A stretch of 64,000 nucleotides of DNA, taken from assembly GCA_011319805.1 (NCBI GenBank), contig SJRY01000234.1, positions 744,001-808,000 of the forward strand. Reading direction: 5' to 3'. Made by a program: the position numbers and the translations under genes. This DNA comes from Macrocybe gigantea (Eukaryota; Basidiomycota; Agaricomycetes; Agaricales; Callistosporiaceae). Under the pieces are notes generated by a model that made no database searches, was not told the origin of the DNA, and saw nothing but the letters and a program-made list of their open reading frames with translations. Shown piece by piece: positions 34,867 to 47,211 of this stretch (position 1 is the first letter of the stretch; each line of letters opens with the position of its first letter).

Positions 34867-37800
34867 TCAAATAGTAATAGACCCCGTCAAGCGAATATCC
34901 CTACTGCTTGCTCCAATCGATATTCCCGTCGTCCCAGCGGGCACCTGCCATCGCTGGTTCACGACGTTCCAGAACGACAAGTCATAGCGAGACAGTTGCA
35001 TAGTCACCGTCTTGCTTTGACCTGGCGTCAGGAAAACACTGTCAAAACCTTTCAGATTCTTTGGTGCTGATTGGATCGAAGCTGGCGGGGATGTGTACAA
35101 CTGAGGAACCTAAAGCCGTGTAAGACACAACTCTCGTATTCAGTAACAGATACCTGCCTCGTGTCCTGCAACGGTTCCCGTGTTTTGCACAGTGAAGGCG
35201 ACCGTTATTACTTTGGTGTGCAGCCTGTTGGCACACCATTGTCAGCCGATGGTTTCAAACATAGTGGTCAACGTGAAATGAAAGTGAGCTACCAGGGATC
35301 CAAAGCAGACCCGGTAGGGGCAGTTCCACCCTCGGTTGATCCACTGATCGATAGTCCAGAATACGTGAACCGGGTATACGAAAGTCCAAAGCCAAACTCA
35401 AATCGTGGGGCGATATTTGCTTGGTCGAAATGACGATAATCGATGAACAAACCCTCGCTATAAGGTATAGCCACAGTTCCTCCGCCATTGTAGATCACTT
35501 TGGCAGAGTAATCGTTAACACTCTTGCCAATTGTATAAGGTAGACGACCACTGTAGGAACTGGGTCACTCTCGGTCCTTTTCTGATGGAGTCATCTCATG
35601 CCTAGGGTTATAGGTCCCGTATAGGACGTCTACCAAGGAGTTTCCTGTTGAAAAGATGGTCACATGGGTTAATTTGTGGGCAAACTTGCTTCTATACCCA
35701 CCGGCTTCTTGTCCCCAAGTCCACTCCAAACCTGCAGAATTCAGATCAAGTCACGTAGGGTACGGAATGAAGGCCTACCACAGCGGTGACTGACATCGCG
35801 ATTCATCTTGTTAGTACCGACTATGATTGCCTTCAGACAAATCACCGACCGTTGGCGTGGTTGATCCAAGCTTCCATATTGATTGCTCCAACACTCTGAA
35901 CAACGACGACGGTATGTGGATTGACACTAGCGACTCGAGCCACCAATGCATCCTAGATGTACGGAAAGATCAACGCAACTTCACAGAAATACAGTTAAAC
36001 ATACTCCTCCATGCCAAGCTTGCAAGTCATTCCTATCACCTGCGTTGCCTGGAAAGCTGTCTGTTAGCTTCACATTAGAGGATTACAACAATAGTCATTG
36101 CTAGCCTTCGACCGTGATATATCCTTCTCCAGAATCCGCTGATAGAGCGTTGAGCACACGACACGCTATTTGGAAGAGCTTTACCTGTGATGAAGACAAG
36201 TGCGACATCTTTGTTCGTGGCAGTGCTCGCTGCGGCGTTCAAGTCCGTGTCGCTCAGTGATGACGAAACTGTAGCACCAGATGCACCGGCTTTTGAGGTG
36301 ATTGCAGATAGAGGCTAGACAGCGAATGACTAATTAGCCTGAATGCAAGTTGGTTTCCTGCTATCGACAAACCGTGATCAGATAAGGGAAATCGGCTGTG
36401 CCGCTTCCCCAGCCTACAGTGACGATGGTTAGGAAAGTGCGGATGCAAATCATCCTACCCCGCCTTACCCATGGCAAGGACACCGTCATCACCGCCTCTG
36501 TCTGAATACCTGCATTTGACAATATGATAAGGCGTTACCCAGCCCAGAGACAGAACTCACCCGTTGGGACCACGCGAGCTTGCACCCGCGGCATTACCAA
36601 CGACTGCGATGCTCTTCGGCGTAGTGAGCGGCAACATATTGTTCACGTTCTTCAACAGGACTGTAGAAGCGGCACCGACAGTCCGAATGATACTGTCAAT
36701 GCCAGGATATTAATCTTGATATTAAGAAACGCCTTCAACGGTCTTACTCTTTGTGATTTCCTTGAACGTTGACATGTGTGCTTCCTGGTCCGTTGACATT
36801 CCAAGCATTGAAATTCACAGAAGGATATCCCGAATCTTGTTGAAGGAGGTACCTAGGAGAATGCGATCCATGAAGAAGGGGGTACACCACGTTTACTCGT
36901 CTTACCAAGCTGCAAGAATCCGAAGTGCCATGTCCTAAACCAACGTCAAAACTTGACGGAGCAGAATTCTGCCGAAGCAACATACATCCACGCGAGATTG
37001 AAGTACAGTTCCCGATTGAACAGCACTGACCAGGGCTGATCCAAAGTAGGATGTTCCTGACATACGGACAATTAGGATTATTGGCCTGGGTTTCAAGTGG
37101 GTGCTCACCAGAGCCGAAAGTGATGTCGCCTGAAAGGAACGTCATCCCATGACAACTCGCAGAAGGAAGAACTGCTTACCAGGCATCGTCATCTATCCAG
37201 CATGCGATAAGAGACCAATGCGCGAACCAATCTGAGGTTTTCCGCACTCACATCAAGGCCTTTGTTTGCGGATGTCGTTGAATGCTATGATGTTTTAGAA
37301 AACCTGACCATTGTCAGAAATGATAATCTTACGGTTGCAGACCAATCTAGGGATCATGCCGAATGAGAAGTCTTTCGACAGAACAACATTGATGCAGCTA
37401 ACCTGACATGACATCTTGGCAAATGCATAAGTGAGGCAATACAACTGATTGACTTCGGAAGGCACTTACAGCCAGGGAAACCGAGTTCTCCCTTCAGAAT
37501 TCCATTCAGCATCTTGTCGTTCTCACAAGCAAAACTTCCATTGACTGAATTAGGCATCTGTCAGAACCGCACAGCAGCAGAATATGGAAACCAACTCTGA
37601 TCTGTAAGTGAAAGGCATAAGCATGAATGGATCTGACGTGGAGCAAAACCTAACTAACTATAGCTGCACATCACCGAAGCAACATTAGCTTGAACGCTGC
37701 GCAAGAACTTCGGCATCTTTGAGAGATAGCAAGCGGGTGGAAAGCGGGAGTGCTGACTGGAGCGGTATAGATTTCATGTTGCTGTGCATGGTCAGTCTTA

Positions 37801-39277
37801 GATAGCACCATCCTCTTATATAGAACTCACAGTTCTGGGAAGGGAACTAGATTGAGATTGGGCATAAATGGATAATAGACATGACAGCACCTATCGTCAA
37901 CATTCGAGCTGCTGGACGAGCGGAAATGCTCTTGCTCGTTGTTAATGTAGTGTTTAGCAGTGGCTTGACGACACAAATCAGAATAACCAGGAGCAACTTG
38001 TTTTATCAGCCCTTGGCGAACCTTGCACGCCAGCTGATTGAAGGCCAGTGATGATTTCAAAAGCTCCTTCGCCTGAGAGATAGGGATCACCACCGAAGCT
38101 ATTTTGATTGGCTTTGGAATCAACACAACCTTCCACTGAAACTGCAACGCACCCTTCCCAATTTCTTCCAGCAGCGGGAGCGCGCATCATATTCCTAAAT
38201 TATGCGCATTTATTGATCCAGAAACCAAGAGAAGGTGAAGCACAAACATCATTGGTCCCAGGGCGACATGCACACCCTTTCCTCGAAACTCAGCACCCAT
38301 TGCGGCGCCATGCTGTCTCATCAGAGTTCGGTTGAACGTCGCTGCGACATTGATAGCTCTGTGTAACAGAATGAATGGGAGGAAAATTCTCGGGAAAAAT
38401 TTAGGTTCCCTACGGAGTAAATGCCGAGACCAAATCTGCAAATCTAACGCCCAATGGACTATCTGTCGAACGCTTCGTCACATAACGCCCAGAAACTAAT
38501 GTATATTAGAAGGTGAAGGACCTTCAAGACAAAGTCCGGGAAAATTGATTGATGATATCGGCGGCGTATTGCCGACGCAATTTCCTGAACGCGAAATTAA
38601 TCATTTAGTGCATCAGCACGTATTTGAGTTACCCTTCTGCCAGCCGACACCTATAAGAAGAAATCCATATTTCGTTCCTTACAATAAGGAGTCCTTGGTG
38701 ACCGACCTGTGGCGAGATTTACTTTGTCTTGGAGGGAAAGTTTGGAAACGGCGGTTTGAGCCTTTGCGAAAATCAACGTGTTATGAATACAGTCATGTGT
38801 AGATTCTAACCTTTGTGTACGCAGCGGCCCACTCGGGCGACATATTTGCTGCATAACTCATATTTAGCTTGCCCTTAAGCTATGTGTCAAAGAATCGCTC
38901 ACCGGGTGTACCTGACGGAGGCGTGGCCGTTGCACTGGTTGTGCTAGCTGGTGGGCTTCCAGTCGTAGACGTAGGCGAAGTCGAAGACGATGATGAAGCG
39001 GGCAGACACTGGAAGTAGTCTGCAAATTGAAACATTTAAAAGCGCCTCATTGGAGGAATCGCTTTGTAGTCAACGTACAATCGTTCAGCTTTGTGCAGAC
39101 GGATCCGCCAACGCAAGTAGTGCCGCCCGTCCTTTCCCAAAATGTTATGGAGTTTTTGCGGAAATCTAGTTGCCGCTCTCACACTCACCATCCTATGCCG
39201 CCGCACTGCGCATACAGCGGCTGCTGAGCTTGGGTACCCGCTATCAGCAAGACCAGAAAAACAAACAGTAGGAGCAT
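34867..39277 (-). CDS. Secreted beta-glucosidase, GH3 with N-terminal CBM1 cellulose-binding module
   Basis: This extracellular enzyme hydrolyses terminal beta-glucosides such as cellobiose. The start at 39277 gives a signal peptide (MLLLFVFLVLLIAGTQAQ) followed at once by a fungal CBM1: QCGGIGWTGGTTCVGG, VCTKLNDYYFQCLP, with the four cysteines. A Ser/Thr/Pro linker leads to the GH3 domain: LSLQDKVNLATG, VGWQKGNCVGNT, EDSPLGVRFADLVSAF, INVAATFNRTLMRQHG, KGVHVALGP, APAAGRNWEGFGGDPYLSGE, KHYINNEQEHFR, then the nucleophile block GYVMSDWSAT and GLDMTMPGDITFGSG. Near the end FEFGFGLSYTRFTYSGL marks the second GH3 domain and LSRYDLSFWNVVNQRW the fibronectin-like domain; the stop is at 34867. The gene has some twenty introns, including microexons of 12 (37403-37414) and 13 bases (37180-37192). 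No frame breaks seen in the parts traced. Confidence 0.9.
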
Positions 39278-39717
39278 CGCTGGTGAGAGATGTGAATCCT
39301 ATAACCGAGAGGCCATCTCTAGGTGCTTTAAATACCGGTATGCTCAAGCTTGTCACATTCTTGGAGGGAGGCACATGTCGAAGACATGAGCTAGCGCGCC
39401 GCGCGTGGAGACAGCGCGGGGAAACGGCGGGCATATACATTGTGGGGTTCGGCTGACGCATAGTTTAAGCTTGAACGGACAGAGCATCAATGCTTGCACT
39501 GATCACAAGGTTCAGACAAGTCACATCCGACATTGTTATGTCGTTCAAAACCGGAGATTCGCGAGCGTGAGCCGTGCCAGTGACCGTGAGTTGGATTCCA
39601 TGAAGCCAATTTAGCAGCATATCAGGAGTGCCCGGTCTGCATTAATACCCGGATGGATAAAGAACAGCAGCGCATGAAAAATTCATACCGTAGGATATAG
39701 ACAACACGCAATCCACA
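39278..39717. promoter_or_regulatory. Upstream region of the CBM1-GH3 gene (and 3' end of the OSH3-like gene)
   Basis: About 440 bases with no supported gene. Both flanking genes read leftward, so this region should contain the beta-glucosidase promoter. I could not assign cellulase regulator sites with confidence. Confidence 0.35.
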
Positions 39718-42331
39718 TTACCACAGCGGTTGCATGTCTTCGCCTTTCCATCTACGGTTTCGTGCCTCCCAGTAACCACCAACATAGATCCATTCATCCC
39801 CCACGAGTTTGAACCACCTTGGCTGACGATCCCGCCCTTTTCGCCTCCGCTCTCGCTGCATCTCTTCTATTCTGACTTTCTCCTCCTCAGCAACGTCGAT
39901 ATCACCGTTTTCTAGCGCCCTTACATCGGGCCGAAGTCGCGAATCTGTGGAAGGAAGGCGGCCTTCGATATCGCTCGTAATTTCATTGAGAGTAACGCCG
40001 AAGGAGGTAAACCCGTAATAGTCAGGGGCGTTCTTCGGAAATGGGGTCATGCGCCATAAGACGCGGAAATGGGAAGAGTCTAAGGTCTGGGACAGTTGAT
40101 CGTCCCATTTTCCTTCTAAGCGACCAATAACGTCGCCAGATGGTCCATATACGGTGCCTTCCACGACGTTCGAGGGACCCCAATAGCCATTTTGTTTGAA
40201 CTCGAGAACACAACGTGCGCGGGAGGTTTTGTTCTCGATGGACATTTTCCCGCAGTGCTCAAGATACTTCGTCCCGACCATGAGATTCCTCATGAAAGAT
40301 GACGGACGTGTCCTGTGGCATACCGGAAAGGGATCGAAAGAGTTCCAACTGATACCTTATGCACAGAGCTCACCATACGTAGTGATCATCGCCAATCTTC
40401 ACATGCGTGGCACCAAGAGGAATGATCTCTAGACTCTTGCCTGTAATCCGTCATTGTACCGGAGGCACCTCGGAGGTCAGAAAGTGCTTACCCCAGAACT
40501 TTGTCCGTCCAGCGGAAGTGGCATGAAGTTCCCACTTATCTCCTTCAGCATGGTATGCCATCTCGAGGGGATTATGACGGACTTTCTCGGCGATAAATTT
40601 CATCCGCGGATCTTCGAACGTCTCGCCGAGCATAGGGTTGCTGTCAGAAAAAATGATGAGAAATGGGAAAGACACAGTCATTGCAGGTTCGCTGACAATG
40701 CCTTTCTGCCAGAGCGGTATCTGGTATGGGCATAACCTGACACTGCGAACGCGGCCACATAGCAGATCCGGTCCGTAGGATCGGCAGATCCTGCCGCTTG
40801 ATCCAATAGAGAGTAGTATTCCATCTCCTCTGCAGCTCTCTGGAGAAGGGTCAGAGGCTCATTGAAAGTCACAGGAAATGCGATTGAGGCAAGATCCTGA
40901 TATCAAGAATCAGGAGACAGAGACCCTCAAACAAGACAGCACAGACCTTTCCAACGTTCTTCTTTAGGATGGCAAAGAGACTGCCTTCGTCGCCTGCGGG
41001 GGCCGATGGAAGGTGCGTCCTGCGCATAACAAGTGCATTCTGCATTGACGATCCTCGCGTCTCTTCACTGGGAATCCCTAGGGAGGTATCCTGGTCCTCC
41101 TCAATATCAGTATCAATACTCGAGTCCTCTGATTGGTCAAGACTGCTTCCACTTTCGTGACCCAGCATGCGACTTGGGGGCTCCGAGATATCAGCTGTCG
41201 CATGTGCATCCATAATGAATTCTTCTGCTCCATCCAAAGCATCGAACCATTCATTGATGCTTTCTGTGGTAGTCGTAGATGAGCGCTTTGAGTGTCTATA
41301 GACAGAGAACGTTCTCCCTCAGGATGCTCCTCGGCCGTCGGGGGCAGAACATGTGATGGCGATGTTGTCCCAGCATCGGCATTTGAAAGAGACCGTGCAA
41401 GCGTAGAGTGTTGTGTTTTCAGTGTCTCTAAGATAGAGAAAATTTGCCGAATAGAAGAGGTTAAGTGCTCTTGGCTGGCCTCTGCATGCTCCACGCCAAA
41501 TTCATTGACATGCGAGTGGTGAACTAGAAGGCTAGAGGTGAGATGAAGTTTGAATCCCCGTTACCTTTGATCATTGGGGCTCACCTTTTTTAAACAAGCC
41601 AAACTTTCCATCCTTAGAGTGTTCCTTTGACTTGTCTTTCTCGCTCCGCTTGCCTTGACTGGTTTGCTTTCGTGTGAGGGATGCGAGATCTGACAGTGAC
41701 ACCTCCAGAGATGCGATTGTCTGCATGCAGTTCATCAGAGTATGGCACACGACTATAGATCGCACACGAACCCACCAAAGCCATCTCTTCGACGATCAAA
41801 CCAGATCTACTGAATCCAAGGCTCCTCCGTCGAGCGGTCATTCGCACGCTGGCAGATCTCCGCGCCTCAGTGCCCATAGTCGTGAATTTTCTACCCGAGG
41901 CCACATCAACAATGGAAATAACGCGTCATTGATTGAGACAAGACACACCTAAATACAGCCATCCACTTGTTGAAATCCTCGGTGCTAAGGCATTTGACAT
42001 GAAAAGTGGCAGAATTGGAGTCTATGTGGATATCTTTCCGACCGGGTGCGGTGGATATCGCCGCATGATGCAGAGAGACCTGGTCACGAATAGGTTGTCC
42101 TGGTTCAAATGAGTACGAAAGGATGCCGGACTGATGCAGAACGAAGTAGCGGCGCGCAAAGCCTACGCATGGTGTAGTGAGCCGAATGCCATGACGAAAC
42201 ACAGTGTTAGATAGATTCGCACCCTGCATTTTCTTCCTGCGTTTCTTGAGCATCCATCCATGGTACAATACGGGGACGCCCGCTGGAGGAAGCACGTTCT
42301 GGGGAGTAGAACGGGCGTCGAGGAGAGACAT
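39718..42331 (-). CDS. Oxysterol-binding protein-related protein (OSH3-like, PH + ORD)
   Basis: Osh proteins move sterols or phosphoinositides between membranes at contact sites. The start at 42331 gives MSLLDARSTPQNVLPPAG, then a PH domain: VLYHGWMLKKRRKKMQ, GFARRYFVLHQSGILSYSFE, and FNKWMAVF. A Ser/acidic middle region includes a basic stretch (KDKSKEHSKDGKFGLFKK). The oxysterol-binding domain begins FNEPLTLLQRAAEEMEYY, with NPMLGETFEDPRMKFIAEKV, WELHATSAGRTKFWGK, EGTVYGPSGDVIGRLEGKWD and the C-terminal GDEWIYVGGYWEARNRRW. The usual OSBP signature EQVSHHPP is replaced here by EKVRHNPL, losing one of the paired histidines that contact the PI4P phosphates in the family. No frame breaks noticed. 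The promoter is shared with the 6-phosphogluconate dehydrogenase gene. Assignment to the Osh3 branch is by domain order only. Confidence 0.84.
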
Positions 42332-42458
42332 GGTGGAGGTTGCTATATACGGCACATGACCAAGCGTGACCTAGCACCGGGTTATAAACACTCGGCCCGC
42401 GCCTCATCCATCATATCAAGTCCCCCCCAACCACCACCTCCATCCACATCTACAAAAC
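42332..42458. promoter_or_regulatory. Bidirectional promoter between OSH3-like gene and 6PGDH gene
   Basis: A 127-base divergent intergenic region, with a C-rich stretch at about 42421-42450 just before the ATG of the dehydrogenase gene. Pyrimidine-rich leaders are common before highly expressed fungal genes. Role inferred. Confidence 0.45.
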
Positions 42459-44462
42459 ATGGCTACGTACGTTCCACATTCTCGCAATGTTCCCAGCCGT
42501 CTGACCTGCACTCAGCGGAGACATCGGTCTCATCGGCCTCGCCGTCATGGTGCGCGTCCCTGCCCTCCACCAAGCCGCAGATAAACTGATGATGTGCAGG
42601 GGCAAAATCTAATCCTCAACATGAACGACAAGGGATTTACCGTGGTCTGCTACAACCGCACCACGTCCAAGGTCGATCACTTCCTTGCCAACGAGGCAAA
42701 AGGCAAGCGACTCTGCTTTGTCGTCTCCCTTCTGATGGAGACTTAATCTCCCTATCTCAGGCACCCACATCCAAGGGGCTCATTCCATCGAAGAGCTTGT
42801 CTCTAAGCTCAAGAAACCCCGCAAGATCATCCTTCTAGTCAAGGCCGGTCAAGCTGTTGACGATTTCATCAGACAGCTGGAGCCGCACCTTGAGAAGGGC
42901 GACATTATCATTGATGGTGGCAACTCCCACTACCCTGACTCCATCCGCCGTACAAAGGAGCTCGAAGCCAAGGGCCTCTTGTTTGTGGGCTCTGGTGTGT
43001 CCGGTGGTGAGGAAGGTGCCCGTCATGGTCCTTCCCTTATGCCAGGCGGTTCCCCCGCCGCTTGGCCCGCCATCAAGGAAATTTTCCAGAAGACCGCGGC
43101 CCAAGTTGGCGGTGAGCCTTGCTGCGATTGGGTAGGCGAGACTGGCTCCGGGCACTATGTCAAGATGGTCCACAATGGCAAGACAGGTTCCAGCGCGCCA
43201 TCGACCGACTCTACTGACACCGCGTACTAGGTATTGAATACGGTGACATGCAATTGATTTCGGAGGCATACGACATTTTGAAACGTGGTCTTGGCCTTCC
43301 CGATGACGAAATCGCGGACATTTTCTTGCGATGGAACAAGGGCGTCCTCGACTCCTTCCTGATCGAGATCACTGCCAACATTCTCAAGTTCAAAGACGAT
43401 GACGGCGAGCCTGTCGTCAACAAGATTCTCGATAAGGCGGGGCAGAAGGGCACCGGCAAATGGACCGCCATTGCTGCCCTTGAGGCTGGCACTGCAGGTG
43501 AGCATTCCAATGACGTCACCTAGATGCAAACTCATCAGCTCGATAATCAGTCACCCTCATTGGGGAGGCTGTCTTTGCCCGTTGCCTGTCCGCCATCAAG
43601 GAGGAGCGTGTCAGGGCCAGCAAAGTCATTGTCGGTCCTCAGAAGGAGCCCTTCCGCGGCGACAAAGAGCTCTTTATCAACGATCTCGAACAGGCTCTGT
43701 ATGCCTCCAAAATCATCTCCTACACCCAGGGGTTCATGTTGATGAGGGAAACCGCCAAAGAGGTATCTGTGTTATGTATGGATTCCCTTTTATTATCTAA
43801 ATGATGTTTCCTAGATTGGCTGGAACTTGAATTACGCCGGCATTGCCCGCATGTGGCGTGGTGGTTGCATTATCAAGGTCAGTGCTAAATGGTTGTTCAG
43901 CCACGCGGTCTGACTCACATATGGTTAGAGCGTCTTTCTCGGTGACATCACAGCCGCATACCAGAAGAACCCGAAGCTCGAGTCGCTCTTGTTTGACGAC
44001 TTTTTCAACAAAGGTACTTTCCTGCCCTTGTGTATAAACGAATAGAAGTCTGACTACCAATTGTCAGCTGTACACAAGGCGCAACCAGGCTGGAGGCGTG
44101 TGATTGCCCAGGCCGTCCTCTGGGGTATTCCCACCCCCGCCTTCAGCACTGCTTTGGCCTTCTTCGATGGGTATCGTAGTGAGGTTGTCCCTGCCAACCT
44201 CATTCAGGCTCAGGCATGTCTTATATTCGCCCATATATCCAATAATTTTTACTAACAAGAACTCTCGAACGTAGCGTGACTACTTCGGCGCTCACACGTT
44301 CCGCGTCATGCCTGGCAAAGAGAACGCCAAATTCAAGCCCGGCGAGGATATTCGTATGTGAACCTTTTAACTGGCATTATTCTACCCATTTACCCTTTGT
44401 CTTTAGATGTCAACTGGACTGGCCGTGGTGGCTCTGTCTCCGCGTCTACCTATAACACGTAA
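42459..44462 (+). CDS. GND1: 6-phosphogluconate dehydrogenase (decarboxylating)
   Basis: This enzyme of the oxidative pentose phosphate pathway converts 6-phosphogluconate and NADP+ to ribulose 5-phosphate, CO2 and NADPH. A tiny first exon (ATGGCTAC, from 42459) is spliced to give [18 protein letters not shown], the nucleotide-binding motif. Then come [66 protein letters not shown] (catalytic-site signature), [13 protein letters not shown] with the substrate-binding lysine and histidine, [31 protein letters not shown] and the C-terminal [18 protein letters not shown]. About ten exons; all joins keep frame and no indels are seen, in contrast to several neighbours. The pyrimidine-rich leader and clean sequence fit a highly expressed gene. 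Identity is secure. Confidence 0.95.
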
Positions 44463-44679
44463 ATTTATTCATAGACAGAAGACTACGGCGAACGGCATTT
44501 TTGAGGGAAGAGAGTATTGTTCTATAGACATCCTTACTAGCCGCTTCACGCTCCGTTACAAAGCATCTGCAAAGAATGAAGTTTTTCTTGTATTTCTGGG
44601 CAAAAGAATATAATAACATCTGTATGTAGTCGCTTGATGTTCCCTGAAATAGAGGGGGATCGATCTGTTTGGTCAACTC
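44463..44679. other. Short intergenic region between tandem genes
   Basis: About 220 bases, AT-rich, containing the 3' region of the 6PGDH gene and the promoter of the next gene. Nothing else recognised. Confidence 0.35.
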
Positions 44680-47125
44680 ATGTGTGGCATCTTCGTCTCC
44701 GTTCACCATGTCAGTGCAGATGGTCAGATCGACTTCGAAATGTTGTCTCAAAAACTGCGCAGCGTCAACGCGGATCGAGGTATGGATGCTGAATCGTCAA
44801 AATTACATTGCCCCAATGACAACAGATATCAAAACTTTGCAGGACCTGATGCCCAGAGCACTCATCGAATTTTGCTCGATCTTCGGCAAAACAGCGATGA
44901 TGCACACAGGGATCCTATCATACTAGACTTTTTCGCCTCAGAGTTGAGGCTAAGAGGAGATTCGCCGATAACCCAACCACATATCTATGACGGCAACGTA
45001 TTCTGCTGGAACGGAGAGGTACGTGAAAATCTCTTCTGTTATATATCCAGTCTGACTCGCGATCCTTGGGTAAGGTGTTTGATGGTCTTGACGTTAGTTC
45101 AAACAACTCACTTTACAAAATAGTGGGAGCGGACAAAGTTAAAGCCGGTTTTTCTTTTGATTTTGTCAGGTCACTGTTCACCAGAACGACGGCCTTAAGT
45201 TGTTCGAAAAGCTGAGATCTCTACAGAAGGCGGAGCAGATAAGGGACTTCTTTGCTGGTATCGAAGGACCGTGAGTTGCCTCAGTCGTCTACATTCTTCC
45301 GCTTTCCGCTCAAACCTCGTAGATATGCGTTCGTTTACTACCATGTAAGTGGCGATGTCGCTGTTGATGTGGCAGGGGAGCTGACGTGTCGCAGCCTATT
45401 TTACGGCGCCTTTTCTTCGCGAGGGATCCTCTCGGCCGCCGCTCGCTGCTTATACATCGATATACTACTGGTCGTCCTCGCCTGATACTCACCTCAGTCT
45501 CTGCAGGACAAGACCCGAGGTATCCCCTGGAAGAATTATCGACGGATTATATATATGCTCTTGATCTTACTTCATTTGATGCGGAGACAATGGTGACATT
45601 AGTCGGCGTCGAGAGACTAATCAAATCTCTGATACTGCGGATAGTCTAGGGAAGGATTTAACACGGCTCTGGAGTCTTTCGAGAGAATTCCATGTGATTC
45701 AGACCCATGTTTATGGCCCTTCGTGAGTAAACAAATATTTTTCTTGCCTCGAAACTGATTTTTTATTATTAATTTAACAAGGCTCGGCCTAGCAGAGTGG
45801 AGGCGTCGTTACCCCCAGAGCCCCTTGCGCCACCACCTTCATTCGAGAAAATATCTGACCACTCATCAGAATCCGTTGGGGAACTTATCAAGCAACTCGA
45901 TAAAAGTGTGCGATCGAGGGTACGGGACATACCTCGGATCAATGCGAAAGAGGGCAAGGCGTCAGTGGCTATCTTGTTCAGCGGAGGAATCGATTCGACT
46001 GTACTGGCATTCTTGGCCCATCGGTATGGCGTGTATTTTGCCTCATTTGGTACGACGGCTGAGCATAGGCAGGCATGTCCCTCTGGATGAACCGATCGAC
46101 TTGCTTAATGTTGCTTTTGAAAATCCTCGCAAGATCAGGATTCGGTTAGAGGGCAATCCCGGCGGCCTTCCAAGGAAAGCAAAGAGGGACCGCACACGGC
46201 ATCGGGAGAATTGCCGGTGGAATACGATCCGTCGTATATGGTACCAGATAGGGAGACGGGTCTCCTTGAAGTGAAGGAATTGCGTGCATTGTGTCCTGGG
46301 CGTGTCTGGAACTTTGTGAGGTTGTTGAGACTCATCTACGCGGTCAAGGGTGCTAACCTAAGATAGGTTGAAATTGACGTTCCATATGAAGTAAGATCGC
46401 TTCCTTGCATGACGAGAATGCATGAAATTGAATGACCCAGGAATCTCAAGCGTTACGTCCAAAGGTTGAGGCCCTTATGTTGCCCAGCCGAACGGTCATG
46501 GACATGGTGAGAGTCCAATGCTGTTATGAGATTGTATCGTTGACGATGATATAGAGCCTTGCCCAAGCACTATATTTTGCTTCCAGAGGCAAAGGAAAGA
46601 TCAGGAAGGCTGCGGATGTAGAGCCTGAAGAATATATAAGCCCTGCAAGAGTCTTGTTGAACGGACTGGGCTCGGACGAGCTGTTGGGAGGTTATGGACG
46701 GCACCGATCGGCATTTAACACGGGTGGTTGGAAGGCAATTGTAGAAGAGGTGTGGTGCATTGTTTTTCACAGTCCAGCCATTGACCAGCATCTGTATCAC
46801 ATAGCTTCAGCTAGAAATCGACCGAATTCCAACGCGAAATCTAGGTCGTGATGACCGAATCGTTTCATCACATGGAAAAGAGATGCGTCACCCCTTCCTC
46901 TCAATGGCTGTGGTGAATTTTCTGGCATCCATGCCCGTATATCTCAAGATGGATCCGCGGTTGGAAGTTGGTTATGGAGACAAGATGTTGTTGCGGCTAG
47001 CAGCTCGAAAGCTTGGGTTGACGGAAGCGAGTCGGCGGAAGAAGCGGGCGATGCAGTTTGGCAGTCATTCTGCGAGAATGGAGGGCGAGCGGAGAGGCGA
47101 TACCTGGCTAGAGTCTGCCGAATAG
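44680..47125 (+). CDS. Asparagine synthetase domain-containing protein (ASNSD1-like)
   Basis: The protein resembles glutamine-dependent asparagine synthetases in two halves: an N-terminal Ntn amidotransferase domain and a C-terminal ATP pyrophosphatase domain. MCGIFVSVHHVSADGQI places the catalytic cysteine at position 2, followed by RGPDAQST and GNVFCWNGEVFDGLDVSSNN. The fold continues with FFARDPLGRRSLLI. The synthetase half has SVAILFSGGIDSTVLA, the PP-loop (SGGxDS), VAFENPRKIR, LLNGLGSDELLGGYGRHR and MRHPFLSMAVVNFLASMP. About twelve exons, including exons of 22 bases (YAFVYYH, about 45322-45343) and 24 bases (46367-46390, VEIDVPYE). One frame break near 46150, between ENPRKIRIRLEG and ESKEGPHTASGEL. 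The layout matches eukaryotic ASNSD1 rather than classical Asn1; its reaction is not established. Confidence 0.85.
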
Positions 47126-47211
47126 GCTATTACTTGTTATAGACATGTCGAAGCCGAAACTACGCGTTGTGGTTTGTTTGCCGACAGCAACTCTTCTTGC
47201 ACACTCTCTTC

